A DNA stretch of 64,000 nucleotides from Scytonema sp. UIC 10036 (GCF_009725235.1 NZ_WJFC01000007.1:80588-144587), one strand, 5' to 3'. Positions 7,874 to 17,369 are shown, numbered from the stretch's first letter. Numbers and translations: made by a program. The notes: generated by a model from the sequence alone, not told the origin.

Positions 7874-10357
7874 TTATTTCAAATTCTGCTTAATGATTTG
7901 GACATCTTGTGTATGTAACTCTGTCTGTTCTTTTAATTCAAGAATACGTTGCATTAGCTGTTGTTTAGTTTCTTTATCCAATCTCTGGTTATCAATACTA
8001 TCTTTTAGATCACCTCGGAATTTTTCTAGATAGTTTTTTAAATTAGTGAAATATTTCTCTATCAGAGGTTTCAAGCTTTGATTAAAGAAAATTTGGTGGT
8101 TTTTACTTAGTTTTTGAATACTAGTATCCAAACTTTCAAAGACCTTTTTTTGGATTTTCCTCATATCAACAATATATATACGCTCTTCCTCGCTATAAAT
8201 GTAATCCTCATATCCCCAATCTTTGTTAAAAACCTCACCAAAAAAGCGAGTAGCACGACTTAAAATGCCCTTTTTTTCTCTACGTCCACTTTTATATATA
8301 GTTCTGCTAGATGTTTCTAAGTTTGACAGCAGTAGTTCAGCCATATCAACTTCATCGCGTTCAAGATTTAGCTCTGACACCTCAAATTGCAGTGCAAACC
8401 CCTCTCCTTGTAAACGCTCTTGAGCATTTTTAAGTATATTTTGAACGCCCTCTTGGATTGTTTCAGGAATTCTTTGTTCAAGACCTTTTGATAAATTTTT
8501 TAAAGCATTTTCTAACTCTTTTGCTGCATCATTAATAATAGAGCTAATTTTTTCATTTACCCTAACTAATAATGCTTCAGCCTGCACTGGCTCATCAAAT
8601 TTAATCACTGGATTTTCCGGATCGAAATCGCGGTATCTCTGCACAGCTTCACGACGCATAAATTGAATATATTCTTCTTCAAGAGAATTATAAAATAAAC
8701 GAAAAATCCTGTTTAAAATATCTCTATTTCTTCGCATTTGTAAAGCTTCTGTTTCAATTATTTTTAACCTTTCCCTAAGTTTTGATTCTTCTAACCTTTT
8801 ACCTTCTTTAAAGTAAGCTTCTAAGGCATCTTTCAAGAGTTGTTTAACATTCTCGTACTTGAATTGAGCCGCTTCTAAAGTGTTTTCCATGACTTCTTCT
8901 AACGCTTTCTCTGCTTTGGCTTCAGCCTTCTCAACTTCTTGAATATCTTGGGCAAAACCGTCAATTAATTGACGAATTTCTGCTACACTTTTAGTTAAAG
9001 CACCACGTCGTAACTCTAAAAAATTTTCTAATTGATTACCAAAATCAAGCATTTTTGCGGTTGCAGATTGCATACTTACTAATGCGGCTGTCTTGGCTGC
9101 TTTTATTACTACTTCATCAATCGGTTGATCAAACAAACTTTCCTCCCATAGCTGTTGTGCAGCAGTAGTAACAGTATCTATTTTCTGAATTTCTTGCATC
9201 CAGCGGTATTTTATTGCCTGTTTACCAAAATCAGCTACCCAACGATGTACTTTATAATCAGGTAAAGACCCATTTTGATTAATTTCAGATAAGGCACGAT
9301 TAGCAAGATAGCCATAACGTGCAGATACAGGATACACTCGCTCTTGTGTAACTCGTCCACCCATGAAGATTTCTGCAATATAGCGTTTTACTTCATCCTC
9401 TGTCATACTATTTTCATCTTGCTGGTCAAACTTATTGACGAAGATAAATAAGCGATCTTCGGTTTGCTCAATCTGGCTGGCTAATTCCTCACGGATTTCA
9501 CCTTCTGCTTGAGATTTTAATTGGGTGTAGTCCACAATTGCTAATACTGCTGATGCTCTAGCAATTTGAGCGCTTAATACCTTACGTAATTTTTCACCTA
9601 AGGCAAGTTCATTTGGTCCTGGTGTATCTAGTAAAGCAAAACTTCCTTCAATTACTTCTTTCTTATTGACTAAATGGAAAAATTCTACTTCTATTGAGGG
9701 TAGGTCATCTATTCTGGTATACTCTTCAATCGGAGGTTCAACCCCAATACTAGGGTCTACAGATAACCGCATTAAATCATTGAGAAATTTTAAGAACTGA
9801 AAGATGTGCTCTTGCCCTTCATATAGTTCCTGAAATTGACCAAAATTACCTGTAATCAAGCTTTCAACTAACTGCTTTCCATCGTTTTGTGTATACATTT
9901 CTACTGTGTTTAATTGGTTATTTTCTGCCAAATTAACTAATTTTTTTCTGATTTCATCAACCATATTTTTAATAGGTTCATGTTTTTGGAAAAATAGGAC
10001 AGGTTGTTTTTGCCCTATCCGATGTCTAATTAATGTTGGCAAAGATGTCATTGGTTGGTTACGATTAGGCAATATTTGTGAACCTACAATCGCATTTATA
10101 TTAGTTGATTTGCCAGCTTTCATGGTGCCAACTACTGCCAAAACCATTTCCAATTTATCCACTTTTTGTATCTCGTTATCGAGAATAGCTTGCCAATTAT
10201 GGACTGTCTGAATATCAGTTCTTTGTTGTTCTCCATCTTCACTGCTTTCTTTTAATAAACCAGGAATTTGCAGTAATTCACGGAAAAGTTCATTTTGTTT
10301 ATCAATTAAACTTAAAACATCTCTACGGGTTGCATCTATTAGATTGGAATGCATCAT
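7874..10357 (-). CDS. crfC: Dynamin-like GTPase, CrfC/YjdA family
   Basis: An 827-residue large GTPase. The G1 motif GTMKAGKST is at 77-85, G2 region PMTSLPTLIRH near 102-112, G3 DTPG at 244-247, and G4 NKFD at 308-311. The stretch LEMVLAVVGTMKAGKST plus LPNRNQPMTSLPTL closely matches E. coli CrfC (YjdA, RdcA), a dynamin homologue reported to bind the DNA polymerase clamp and affect sister replisome colocalisation. Residues ~400-827 are long helices and coiled coils forming the stalk. QNELF at 21-25 resembles a clamp-binding pentapeptide. The start is ATGATG with AAGGAG about 6 nt upstream. It is the first gene of the run crfC, YjcZ-like, patatin. Confidence 0.93.
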   Translation of the reverse strand: MMHSNLIDATRRDVLSLIDKQNELFRELLQIPGLLKESSEDGEQQRTDIQTVHNWQAILDNEIQKVDKLEMVLAVVGTMKAGKSTNINAIVGSQILPNRNQPMTSLPTLIRHRIGQKQPVLFFQKHEPIKNMVDEIRKKLVNLAENNQLNTVEMYTQNDGKQLVESLITGNFGQFQELYEGQEHIFQFLKFLNDLMRLSVDPSIGVEPPIEEYTRIDDLPSIEVEFFHLVNKKEVIEGSFALLDTPGPNELALGEKLRKVLSAQIARASAVLAIVDYTQLKSQAEGEIREELASQIEQTEDRLFIFVNKFDQQDENSMTEDEVKRYIAEIFMGGRVTQERVYPVSARYGYLANRALSEINQNGSLPDYKVHRWVADFGKQAIKYRWMQEIQKIDTVTTAAQQLWEESLFDQPIDEVVIKAAKTAALVSMQSATAKMLDFGNQLENFLELRRGALTKSVAEIRQLIDGFAQDIQEVEKAEAKAEKALEEVMENTLEAAQFKYENVKQLLKDALEAYFKEGKRLEESKLRERLKIIETEALQMRRNRDILNRIFRLFYNSLEEEYIQFMRREAVQRYRDFDPENPVIKFDEPVQAEALLVRVNEKISSIINDAAKELENALKNLSKGLEQRIPETIQEGVQNILKNAQERLQGEGFALQFEVSELNLERDEVDMAELLLSNLETSSRTIYKSGRREKKGILSRATRFFGEVFNKDWGYEDYIYSEEERIYIVDMRKIQKKVFESLDTSIQKLSKNHQIFFNQSLKPLIEKYFTNLKNYLEKFRGDLKDSIDNQRLDKETKQQLMQRILELKEQTELHTQDVQIIKQNLK

Positions 10358-10592
10358 TTTTCTCCTTGTTGTACTAACTTAACGATTTAGGCTAAGGGGT
10401 TTTGTGATTATTTAACTTCCTTATATGGCTTGTATTCTACTTTCACGACTTAAGTATTAACAAAAATCAAATTAGATGCATGAATACTCCTTGAATGTTT
10501 TATTATGTACTCTTATAGGTGCAAGCAAAATCAACTTATAATTCTTGAACAGAAATAGAAAAGATTCTTGCAAATTACTCATAAACTAAACA

Positions 10593-10870
10593 GTCGAGTT
10601 GCCTAACTCCTGACATATTCAATTTAATAAATTAGCCCAACTGTGCCATTGACTCAGAATACAGTCTTGAGTTGCTAAATCGAACAATAGAAAACTGTCC
10701 TTTGGTACAGTCGGGCATGTAAAACTAAAAACTGGCTATTCCCCGCTTCAGTGCGACAATCAGCGCCTGTATCTTATTATTGCGTCACATCTGGCTAATA
10801 TTGACCGAACAATTCTAATGGTTCTTGTCCATTACGGGCATACCCAACAACAGTTATATCTGGCTCATCC
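10593..10870 (-). pseudogene. Degenerate response-regulator remnant (copy 1) in a 678-bp intergenic region
   Basis: Between 10358 and 11035 there is no gene. The segment 10725-10770 reads on the minus strand as the C-terminus IQALIVALKRGIASF-stop of the regulator at 18815-19453. It is then joined directly (internal deletion of roughly 430 bp) to sequence matching the receiver-domain coding part (10771-10870, equal to about 19280-19375). The downstream flank 10593-10724 also matches 17453-17586 and, for its later part (from about 10664), 18722-18814. The rest of the gap (10880-11035) holds only a C-rich/G-rich palindrome near 10960-10985. Confidence 0.75.
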
Positions 10871-11035
10871 TCCGAAATTATCCATTGTTTACAAATGATA
10901 CGCGGATTGCTATAGCGGCTAATTGATACCAATTCTCTTTAACCTTGCAACAGATTCAGATCCCCCCAACCCCCGTTCCTAAGGGCGGCTAGGGGTATCA
11001 TCTGTATCCAACATTTAGTGAAATGGTATGACTCG

Positions 11036-12595
11036 TTATATTTCGGTCTTTTGGGTCATAGATGGAAACTCAGAATTTTGAGATGGAGGTAAGATACTGG
11101 AATTAGAATTTGCTGTAGCTAAAGTATTAGTAGATGAGGCTTCTAAAGGTAGTTTGTTGTCAAGGCGTTGTTTAAAATAACGCCAAGCGTGCCACCCAAG
11201 AAAAGCGCCCAACATCAGACTTACGCCAAAGGAAGTCAAGAAAGGATGAGGATAAAGAAAGGGATGCTCTTTGCTAGGTAATGCCCATTCTTTTTCTATT
11301 ATTAAAGGGAATGTTTGGGAAAATATGCCTGCTACTCCCGTCCCTACACCAATACCAACACCCACGGCTTGAATGGTGTTTTGTAATTTGGCGTCGCGTA
11401 TTTTATCGTCTGCTTCTTTTCGGCGATCGCTCTCGGCTTGTTCTATTTCCACTATACCGCGAATCGTATCAATCATTTTCTCGAAAAGTTCTTGACCTGG
11501 GGCAAGATAATCACTATAGATTTGAATTTGGTTCTGCCATTGTTGACAACTGCGATTCAGGAAATCTTCCCAGAATTGAGGATGATTGCCTATCGCCTTA
11601 ATTTTTTCTAGGCAAGTGCGGTAGTTTGTAGTATTAGTACTAATTGCTGTGTAGTAGGCTTTCAAGTCTCTGAAATAACGCTCATAACGAATAGCATCTA
11701 GCGGAGTATTTGTCAATAATTCCTTAAGTTTCTCCAATCGAGTTTTGGGGTCAGCAATCAGGCTTTGGAATTCCTGCATTTGTTTATCTAGTTTGCTGTA
11801 AAGTTCCCGTGCGTTGGGGTAGTATTTACAAGCTTCTTGGTAAATGTAGAGAATTTTATGGCGGCATATAAGCAAATTCAGCAGCCAGTCGTAGGCATTT
11901 CCTACGAGTGCTACTGTGTCAGCTTTACTATTATTCAGCAATACCAGAATCTGACATTCTTTAGCAAGATTATGCGGTTCATTGGGGTCAGTTGCCTGGT
12001 ATTCAAATAGGTGGCTACCAAACAGTTTGTCGTGATTAACCAGAACTGGATTTAAGTTTTTTCCTGCTAATTCCTCTGCATATTTATATGCAAGTGCCTG
12101 ACAGTCTTCACTTGCATCCACTTCCCCATAAATCCATAAAGTATGTCCCAGAGATGCTTGAATATTCGATGGTAGCAGGCAATCTGATTTGAAAAGTTGC
12201 AGTTGCGACGCGTCAATCGAGACGCTTGACGGTTCTGGGGATAGAGTAAGATCTGCCGCATAGGTATCGTTCACTAGGAAAGGCTGAAGATTGCCTTTAA
12301 TTTTGAAACTTTCTGCTGTGGAAATACTCCCTAATTTCAAGCTGCCTGGATTGCGTAAATTAGTCAACCAGTCTGTTTGTCGCCCTAGCTCAAGCTTGGG
12401 TTCGTATTTTTCGTCATCTTGGTAACAAATCAGGTTTTGCCGTAAATTCTTCAACTTAGGAAACTGTAGTGATTTCTCACCCAGTTGAGCTAGATTCTCC
12501 CACAAAAGATTAGCATTAGCATCAACTTCATCAGGAGAATCCGTGAGGCTATGGCGCAGATGAAAGGCGTAGAGGCTGATGGTGAAATTTTTCAC
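11036..12595 (-). CDS. Membrane-anchored third protein of cassette B (519 aa)
   Basis: The start is GTG at 12595, overlapping the stop of the small gene by 4 bp (GTGA). Residues 1-~260 form a soluble domain conserved with the partial protein at 1-1146 (LYAFHLR, CLLPSNIQASLGHTL, FEYQ). Residues ~260-390 are helical. Two hydrophobic segments follow: about 408-430 (GVGIGVGTGVAGIFSQ) and 452-470 (FLTSFGVSLMLGAFLGW). A polar tail of ~45 residues ends the protein. The N-terminal bulk should therefore be cytoplasmic and tethered to a membrane. No named family is recognised. Pairing with a TPR-CHAT protease in both cassettes suggests it is a partner, target or membrane anchor of that protease. Confidence 0.85.
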   Translation of the reverse strand: MKNFTISLYAFHLRHSLTDSPDEVDANANLLWENLAQLGEKSLQFPKLKNLRQNLICYQDDEKYEPKLELGRQTDWLTNLRNPGSLKLGSISTAESFKIKGNLQPFLVNDTYAADLTLSPEPSSVSIDASQLQLFKSDCLLPSNIQASLGHTLWIYGEVDASEDCQALAYKYAEELAGKNLNPVLVNHDKLFGSHLFEYQATDPNEPHNLAKECQILVLLNNSKADTVALVGNAYDWLLNLLICRHKILYIYQEACKYYPNARELYSKLDKQMQEFQSLIADPKTRLEKLKELLTNTPLDAIRYERYFRDLKAYYTAISTNTTNYRTCLEKIKAIGNHPQFWEDFLNRSCQQWQNQIQIYSDYLAPGQELFEKMIDTIRGIVEIEQAESDRRKEADDKIRDAKLQNTIQAVGVGIGVGTGVAGIFSQTFPLIIEKEWALPSKEHPFLYPHPFLTSFGVSLMLGAFLGWHAWRYFKQRLDNKLPLEASSTNTLATANSNSSILPPSQNSEFPSMTQKTEI

Positions 12596-12951
12596 GGCTT
12601 AGCTGGTGGTGGATCGGATGCGGAAGGGTTCTTTTTGGGGATAGCATTATCCAGTAGTTCCCTAGAAGATTGGCTACGCTGACCTGGCAGGGTAGGAGAT
12701 TTAGCATTACCAGGTCCCAGATTTGTGTCCAAGTCCACAGAGGATGAAGAATTGAGTACTTCCAGCCTCTCTTCGTAAGCCTTTAAAATCTCAGGGCGAG
12801 ATTCTACCCAATTTTCTATCGCCTCAGAGATATCCTCATCCTCTTGCAGATTCTGAGTCTGTTGACAAAATTCATTCCATTCTTCGGGTGAAATCAAACC
12901 AGATTTAAATACATCAATAAAAGCCTGCATGCTGTTTCCATAAATAGACAT
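12592..12951 (-). CDS. Small acidic protein of cassette B (119 aa)
   Basis: The start at 12951 is fixed by AAGGAG eight nucleotides upstream, inside the end of the TPR-CHAT B gene, whose stop lies only 2 bp away. The N-terminal ~65 residues are acidic and helical (ISPEEWNEFCQQTQNLQEDE, then AIENWVESRPEI). The tail from ~70 is Ser/Pro/Asn-rich and probably disordered. It is the positional and architectural counterpart of 1143-1487. Function unknown; an adaptor linking CHAT protease and membrane protein is a reasonable inference. Confidence 0.8.
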   Translation of the reverse strand: MSIYGNSMQAFIDVFKSGLISPEEWNEFCQQTQNLQEDEDISEAIENWVESRPEILKAYEERLEVLNSSSSVDLDTNLGPGNAKSPTLPGQRSQSSRELLDNAIPKKNPSASDPPPAKP

Positions 12952-12953
12952 AT

Positions 12954-15900
12954 TTACACTCCTTTACCAATAGCACAGAACGCTGCCCAATAATAAGGCT
13001 GCTCAAAGGGTTTTACAGTTGCTCCTTGGTTGGCTTGAATTTTATTAAAGTCTTTATCCAATTGTCTCTGCCAAACTTTCTCCAGTCGCGATTGCACCAG
13101 CCAATCTCGAAATTCCTGTACTGTCGTATCACGTAACCAGCGTTGGGCTGTATTAAGAGCGACTGCAATATTATTTTGCTGCTGTAATTCTTCGTAGAAT
13201 TTAATCATCAATAAAGCGGTAGCGTTGGCACTTACAGTCCAGAGACTACTAACTACATTGGTACTACCAGCTAACAGAAAACCATAAGGTAAGCCAATGT
13301 ACTCATCACTAGTATTCATGAAATCTGGTAAACCAGTTTCGCAAGCAGAAAGCATCACTAGGCGACAGTTATTTAGCTTGAAATTAACAATTATATCCTT
13401 CAAAGTCAAATTTTCATCAGCTAACTGTAATCCAGAATCTAGAGGAGAATCGGGATTGAAGTAGCCGTGGCAGAAGAAAAAGATACAGTTAGCCTTAAAT
13501 AACTCTTCATTGCAGTAAATCTCTGATTTTGTGGCTTCCGCTTTCTTTAAAATGCAAGAATTATTAAACTGTTTTTTGATAGCTGCAATGGCTCCTAAAT
13601 CCTTTTCATACGGCTCATACAAATCTTTAGTCGGGGTTTGTACAGCAAACAAACGTTGAAATTCAGGACGTTGCAATGGTTGTAACTGTTGTAATAACTG
13701 GCAACTCGGTGCATAACTTACATTTTTGGAGAAGCGATCGCATAAGAAATCACCGTTAGCTAATGGAAGTGCATGTAGAGGAAATATGTGCAGAAACATA
13801 TGGGGAATGAGAACAAGGCGCGAACAAGTATCTGGTACTTGCTTGAGAATGTCTTCCAAATGCAAAATTTCAGCCAGACGATTCAGGCGAGAGCTAAGAT
13901 TTTTTTGCCATTTATTTTTCTCATTATACGCCTCTCCATACTCGTTAAGCCAATTTGCAAAAGCATTCCTCTCATCGGCTTCGCTAGATACATTAAACCA
14001 TTGGAGGCTATTGTGGGTAATAATAAATGTCTCAAAAGCTGTCTTGCTTGTACCAGTAATATACCATTCAATGATGGTAGTACCCTCATCTAAACTTTTT
14101 TGGAATTTGTCAAAATTGAAGCTATAACCAACAGATAGCTTGGAGTTTTGCAAATCGTTACGCTGCTGTCGCCACTCCTGGAGGTTTTGCGCTAAAGCTT
14201 TTGGATTTTTGGCTGTACGATTCTGGAGTTCATTTTGACCGCTGGCTATTTTATCTCGAAGTTCTTCTAACTGCTTAGCATCTTCTGAGGAAAAGATGGT
14301 TTTGAAGTCTCGCTCAAGGATAAGTTCAACTAAGGTGCGGGTTTTGCTACGTTCAACATATTCTATTGCTTCAGCAATGTTATTTTGTGCTATGCAAACT
14401 TCTACCATGCTGCGATAAAGTTGATTCCATTTTTCTGCTTGTTTGCGTTTTGTCTCATCACCAGAAACAATTTCCTCTCGCAATAATTCTACTGTTTCAA
14501 TGGCAGATTTAAAGGTAGTGTAAGCATCGGTGAACCGTTGTCCATCTTGATAAAGAATGCCCAGGTTATATTTAGTCTCCACATGATTTATAGGAAAAGC
14601 ATCACGGGTTCTAACTTCCAAAGCGTCGCTGTATGCTTGGAAAGCTAATACCATATTCTCTGCTTTGTCGCGATATTTTCCTCTACTCGAGTAAACAATG
14701 CCCAAATTATTTTGCACTAGTGCCCAATCTTGAGGAAAGGAATTGCGGTTAAACACGTTTAACGCATTGGTGAGAGCAGTGAGCGCTTGTTCAATATTCT
14801 CAGCTTTATCACCAAGTATTCTTTCACTGTAGGCAATACCCAGATTAGTTTGTACCATTGCCCATTGTTGGGGAAATTCGTTTTGGGTACAAATTTTCAA
14901 TGCAGCTTTGTAAGCTGCGATCGCTTGTTCAACATTCTCAGTTTCATCGCCGTGTGTTCTGTTCCTCCAATAAGCACTCCCTAGATTAGTTTGTACCATT
15001 GCCCATTGTTGGGGGAAATTCTCACGGGTATAAACTTTCAACGCGTCGGTGTAGGCAACAATTGCCTTTTCAAAGTTCTTAGCTTCATCACCAATGATTC
15101 TTTCAGAGTAGGCATTCCCCAGATCCATTTGCATCGTTGCCCATAATTGGGGAAACTTCTCGTAAGTAAGAACTTCCAATGTAGCAGTGCAGGCAGCGAT
15201 TGCTTTTTCAATATTGTCTGCTTTATCGCCGAATATGCTGTCACGGTAGACATTCCCCAGATTAGTTAGCACCGTTGCCCATTGTTGGGGAAACTTCTCG
15301 TGGGTATAAACTTTTAACGCGTCGGTGTAAGCAGCGATCGCTTTGTCAACATTGTCTGCTTTCTCGCCAAGAATTCTCTCACTGTAGGCATTCCCCAGAT
15401 TAGTTTGCGTCTCTGCCCAAGATTGGGGTAAGGAGCGGGTTCTAACTTCCAACGCGGCGTTACAAGCAGTGATCGCTTTTTCAATATTGTCTGCTTTCTT
15501 GCCGTGTATTCTATCACGATAGACACCACCTAAATTACTTTGTACTAATGCCCATTGTTGAGGAAATTCATCGCGAGTGTAAAATTCCAATGCGGCGGTG
15601 TATGCTTTGATAGCTTCTTCAAGATTGTCTGCTCTGTTGCCGTATATTCTTTCAAAGTAGGCATTTCCTAGAGTAGTTTGCGCCATTGCTGCCCATTGTT
15701 CATCCACCTCGTTACGAGTACTACAAACTTCCAAAGCCTCAGTGCAGGCTTTAATCGCTTTTTCAATATTGTCTGCTTTCTTACCAAGAATTCTGTTACG
15801 GTAGGCAATAACCAAATTACTTTGTATCATCACCCATTGCTGAGGGAATTTATCGTGGGTGAAAACTTCCTTAGCGGCGTTGCTTGCAACGATAGCTTGT

Positions 15901-16430
15901 TCAATATTGTCTGCCGTATTACCAGCTATTCTGCCAAGATATGCAGCACCCAGATTCATTTGCGTTCCTGCCCATTCTTCGGAGCCACGGGTTCTGACTT
16001 TCAAGACGGCAGTGTGGATCTTGATCGCTTTTTCAATATTGTCTGCCGTATCACCAAATACTCTGTCACGGTAGGCAGTGCCCATATTACTTTGCACATC
16101 TGCCCAGTCTTCAGGGAACTCATCGCGGGTGAAAACAATGAGTGCCATTTCATAGCCAGCAATCGCAATTTCTATGTTATTGGCTCTGTCACCCAAGGGA
16201 AATTGCTGGATTAAAGAGCTGAAGCTTAGGATATTACTAGCAATGTCTTGTGCTTGATCTGGTTCAACTCTTGTAAGTTCGTCTGTTGCCCAACGCCGTA
16301 AGACTTCTACGAAGGTAGCATTAAGTTTATCTATGTTTGCTGCTAGCAACGGGTAAACTGCCTCCGGATCAGCACCACTGTCATCCGTTGCTTGCAATAC
16401 GTTCATTAAAAATTGAACTTCGTTTGACAT
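12954..16430 (-). CDS. TPR-repeat CHAT-domain cysteine protease, copy B (1158 aa)
   Basis: Same architecture as copy A. The N-terminal domain (1-~95) has VYPLLAANIDKLN and SLIQQFPLG motifs shared with copy A. About 12 TPR-like repeats of ~46 residues occupy ~97-635 (consensus FPQQWAxVQxNLGxAYxxRI). A linker contains YVERSKTRTLVELILERDFK. The C-terminal CHAT domain has His988 in FFFCHG and Cys1030 in LSACETG. The spacing between the two catalytic residues is ~40 residues shorter than in copy A. The repeats differ more from one another than in copy A, so this array is older or less homogenised. It is the first gene of cassette B and probably drives the two downstream genes. Confidence 0.93.
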   Translation of the reverse strand: MSNEVQFLMNVLQATDDSGADPEAVYPLLAANIDKLNATFVEVLRRWATDELTRVEPDQAQDIASNILSFSSLIQQFPLGDRANNIEIAIAGYEMALIVFTRDEFPEDWADVQSNMGTAYRDRVFGDTADNIEKAIKIHTAVLKVRTRGSEEWAGTQMNLGAAYLGRIAGNTADNIEQAIVASNAAKEVFTHDKFPQQWVMIQSNLVIAYRNRILGKKADNIEKAIKACTEALEVCSTRNEVDEQWAAMAQTTLGNAYFERIYGNRADNLEEAIKAYTAALEFYTRDEFPQQWALVQSNLGGVYRDRIHGKKADNIEKAITACNAALEVRTRSLPQSWAETQTNLGNAYSERILGEKADNVDKAIAAYTDALKVYTHEKFPQQWATVLTNLGNVYRDSIFGDKADNIEKAIAACTATLEVLTYEKFPQLWATMQMDLGNAYSERIIGDEAKNFEKAIVAYTDALKVYTRENFPQQWAMVQTNLGSAYWRNRTHGDETENVEQAIAAYKAALKICTQNEFPQQWAMVQTNLGIAYSERILGDKAENIEQALTALTNALNVFNRNSFPQDWALVQNNLGIVYSSRGKYRDKAENMVLAFQAYSDALEVRTRDAFPINHVETKYNLGILYQDGQRFTDAYTTFKSAIETVELLREEIVSGDETKRKQAEKWNQLYRSMVEVCIAQNNIAEAIEYVERSKTRTLVELILERDFKTIFSSEDAKQLEELRDKIASGQNELQNRTAKNPKALAQNLQEWRQQRNDLQNSKLSVGYSFNFDKFQKSLDEGTTIIEWYITGTSKTAFETFIITHNSLQWFNVSSEADERNAFANWLNEYGEAYNEKNKWQKNLSSRLNRLAEILHLEDILKQVPDTCSRLVLIPHMFLHIFPLHALPLANGDFLCDRFSKNVSYAPSCQLLQQLQPLQRPEFQRLFAVQTPTKDLYEPYEKDLGAIAAIKKQFNNSCILKKAEATKSEIYCNEELFKANCIFFFCHGYFNPDSPLDSGLQLADENLTLKDIIVNFKLNNCRLVMLSACETGLPDFMNTSDEYIGLPYGFLLAGSTNVVSSLWTVSANATALLMIKFYEELQQQNNIAVALNTAQRWLRDTTVQEFRDWLVQSRLEKVWQRQLDKDFNKIQANQGATVKPFEQPYYWAAFCAIGKGV

Positions 16431-16470
16431 AATTCACATCTATAAATTACAAAAGATAGTAGAAAAACTA

Positions 16471-16716
16471 TCATATGATTTCTTCTTGTTGAGTTTTTCC
16501 ATTTGTTGAGATTTGCTCTTCTTTGGACACCTCTTCAAAAACGTAATGGAAAGCTCCAATAACGTCGCATGAAATCCTTATTCTTTCGTTAACTTTCAAA
16601 ACTTTTCGGTCTACTGAATTTGGAAAAAACACCAAGCGATTGAAAATCGCAGCTATACAAGCCAAGTCCGCCTGTGCAGAGTTCATATTAAATGCACGTA
16701 GGTAGCTATTATGCAT
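16471..16716 (-). CDS. Small protein of unknown function (81 aa)
   Basis: The ATG at 16716 (MHNSYLRAFNMNSAQADLAC) is preferred over the upstream start at 16770 because AGGAG lies 7 nt before it. The middle contains VFFPNSVDRKVLKVNERIRISCDVIGAFHYVFEE, a mix of beta and basic residues. The tail is acidic and Gln-rich. There is no recognisable domain, signal peptide or membrane segment. It lies 40 bp upstream of the TPR-CHAT B gene on the same strand and could be an accessory or regulatory member of that operon. Confidence 0.55.
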   Translation of the reverse strand: MHNSYLRAFNMNSAQADLACIAAIFNRLVFFPNSVDRKVLKVNERIRISCDVIGAFHYVFEEVSKEEQISTNGKTQQEEII

Positions 16717-16796
16717 AGTTGAACTCCTAGTCGATGTTGCGTAGAATAAGGAATCTGTTCGTTCTTGCACGTATGTTATCCAACACCCGTCTACAT

Positions 16797-17369
16797 CTAC
16801 AAGAAATCTCCTACCTTCAAGATTGCGGCTAGTAACCTCTCAATTTCCCAGGCATCTTTGTAGCAAACACCATTGATGAATAAAGCTGGTGTACTGTTGA
16901 CATGACTACTCACACCACTTCTAATGTCTTCGGTCACCCGGTTGGCATAAACGTGTCCCGACATATCTTGGAGAAATCGGCTTATATCGAGACCTATACC
17001 GTTGGCATACTCTACTAGATGACCGTCATCCAATGCGTGCTGATGCTCGAACAGAGTGTCGTGCATCTGCCAAAACTTACCTTGCACATCGGCGGCTTCT
17101 GCTGCTTCTGCGGCTTTTTGAGCCTGGGGGTGTATCTGCGTCTGTGGGAAATGACGGAACACAAAGCACAGTTGGTTATTGAGTTGTTGCTGAATCTCCT
17201 TGATTATCCTGTGAGCTTCACCGCAGTAGAGACACTGATAGTCGCCATACTCTACCAGCACCACTGGGGAACTCAAAGATCCTTGGATGCGATCGCGCTC
17301 TGTTATCGGTGCGAGCAGTCTGTCTTTATCGCTTACCTGACCCATTCGTACTTCTGAGAATGATAACAT
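16797..17369 (-). CDS. DsbA-family thioredoxin-fold protein
   Basis: About 190 residues. YGDYQCLYCG gives a CxxC pair at Cys46 and Cys49, and NSTPALFING supplies the cis-Pro loop (TP) typical of DsbA/FrnE-type thioredoxin folds. The helical insertion has KAAEAAEAADVQGKFWQMHDTLFEH. No signal peptide is seen, so it is probably a cytoplasmic disulfide oxidoreductase or a related dithiol enzyme. The start may be the upstream ATG (MLSFSEV) or the ATG eight residues later (MGQVSDKD). It lies 80 bp upstream of the 81-residue gene, on the same strand as cassette B. Confidence 0.88.
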   Translation of the reverse strand: MLSFSEVRMGQVSDKDRLLAPITERDRIQGSLSSPVVLVEYGDYQCLYCGEAHRIIKEIQQQLNNQLCFVFRHFPQTQIHPQAQKAAEAAEAADVQGKFWQMHDTLFEHQHALDDGHLVEYANGIGLDISRFLQDMSGHVYANRVTEDIRSGVSSHVNSTPALFINGVCYKDAWEIERLLAAILKVGDFL

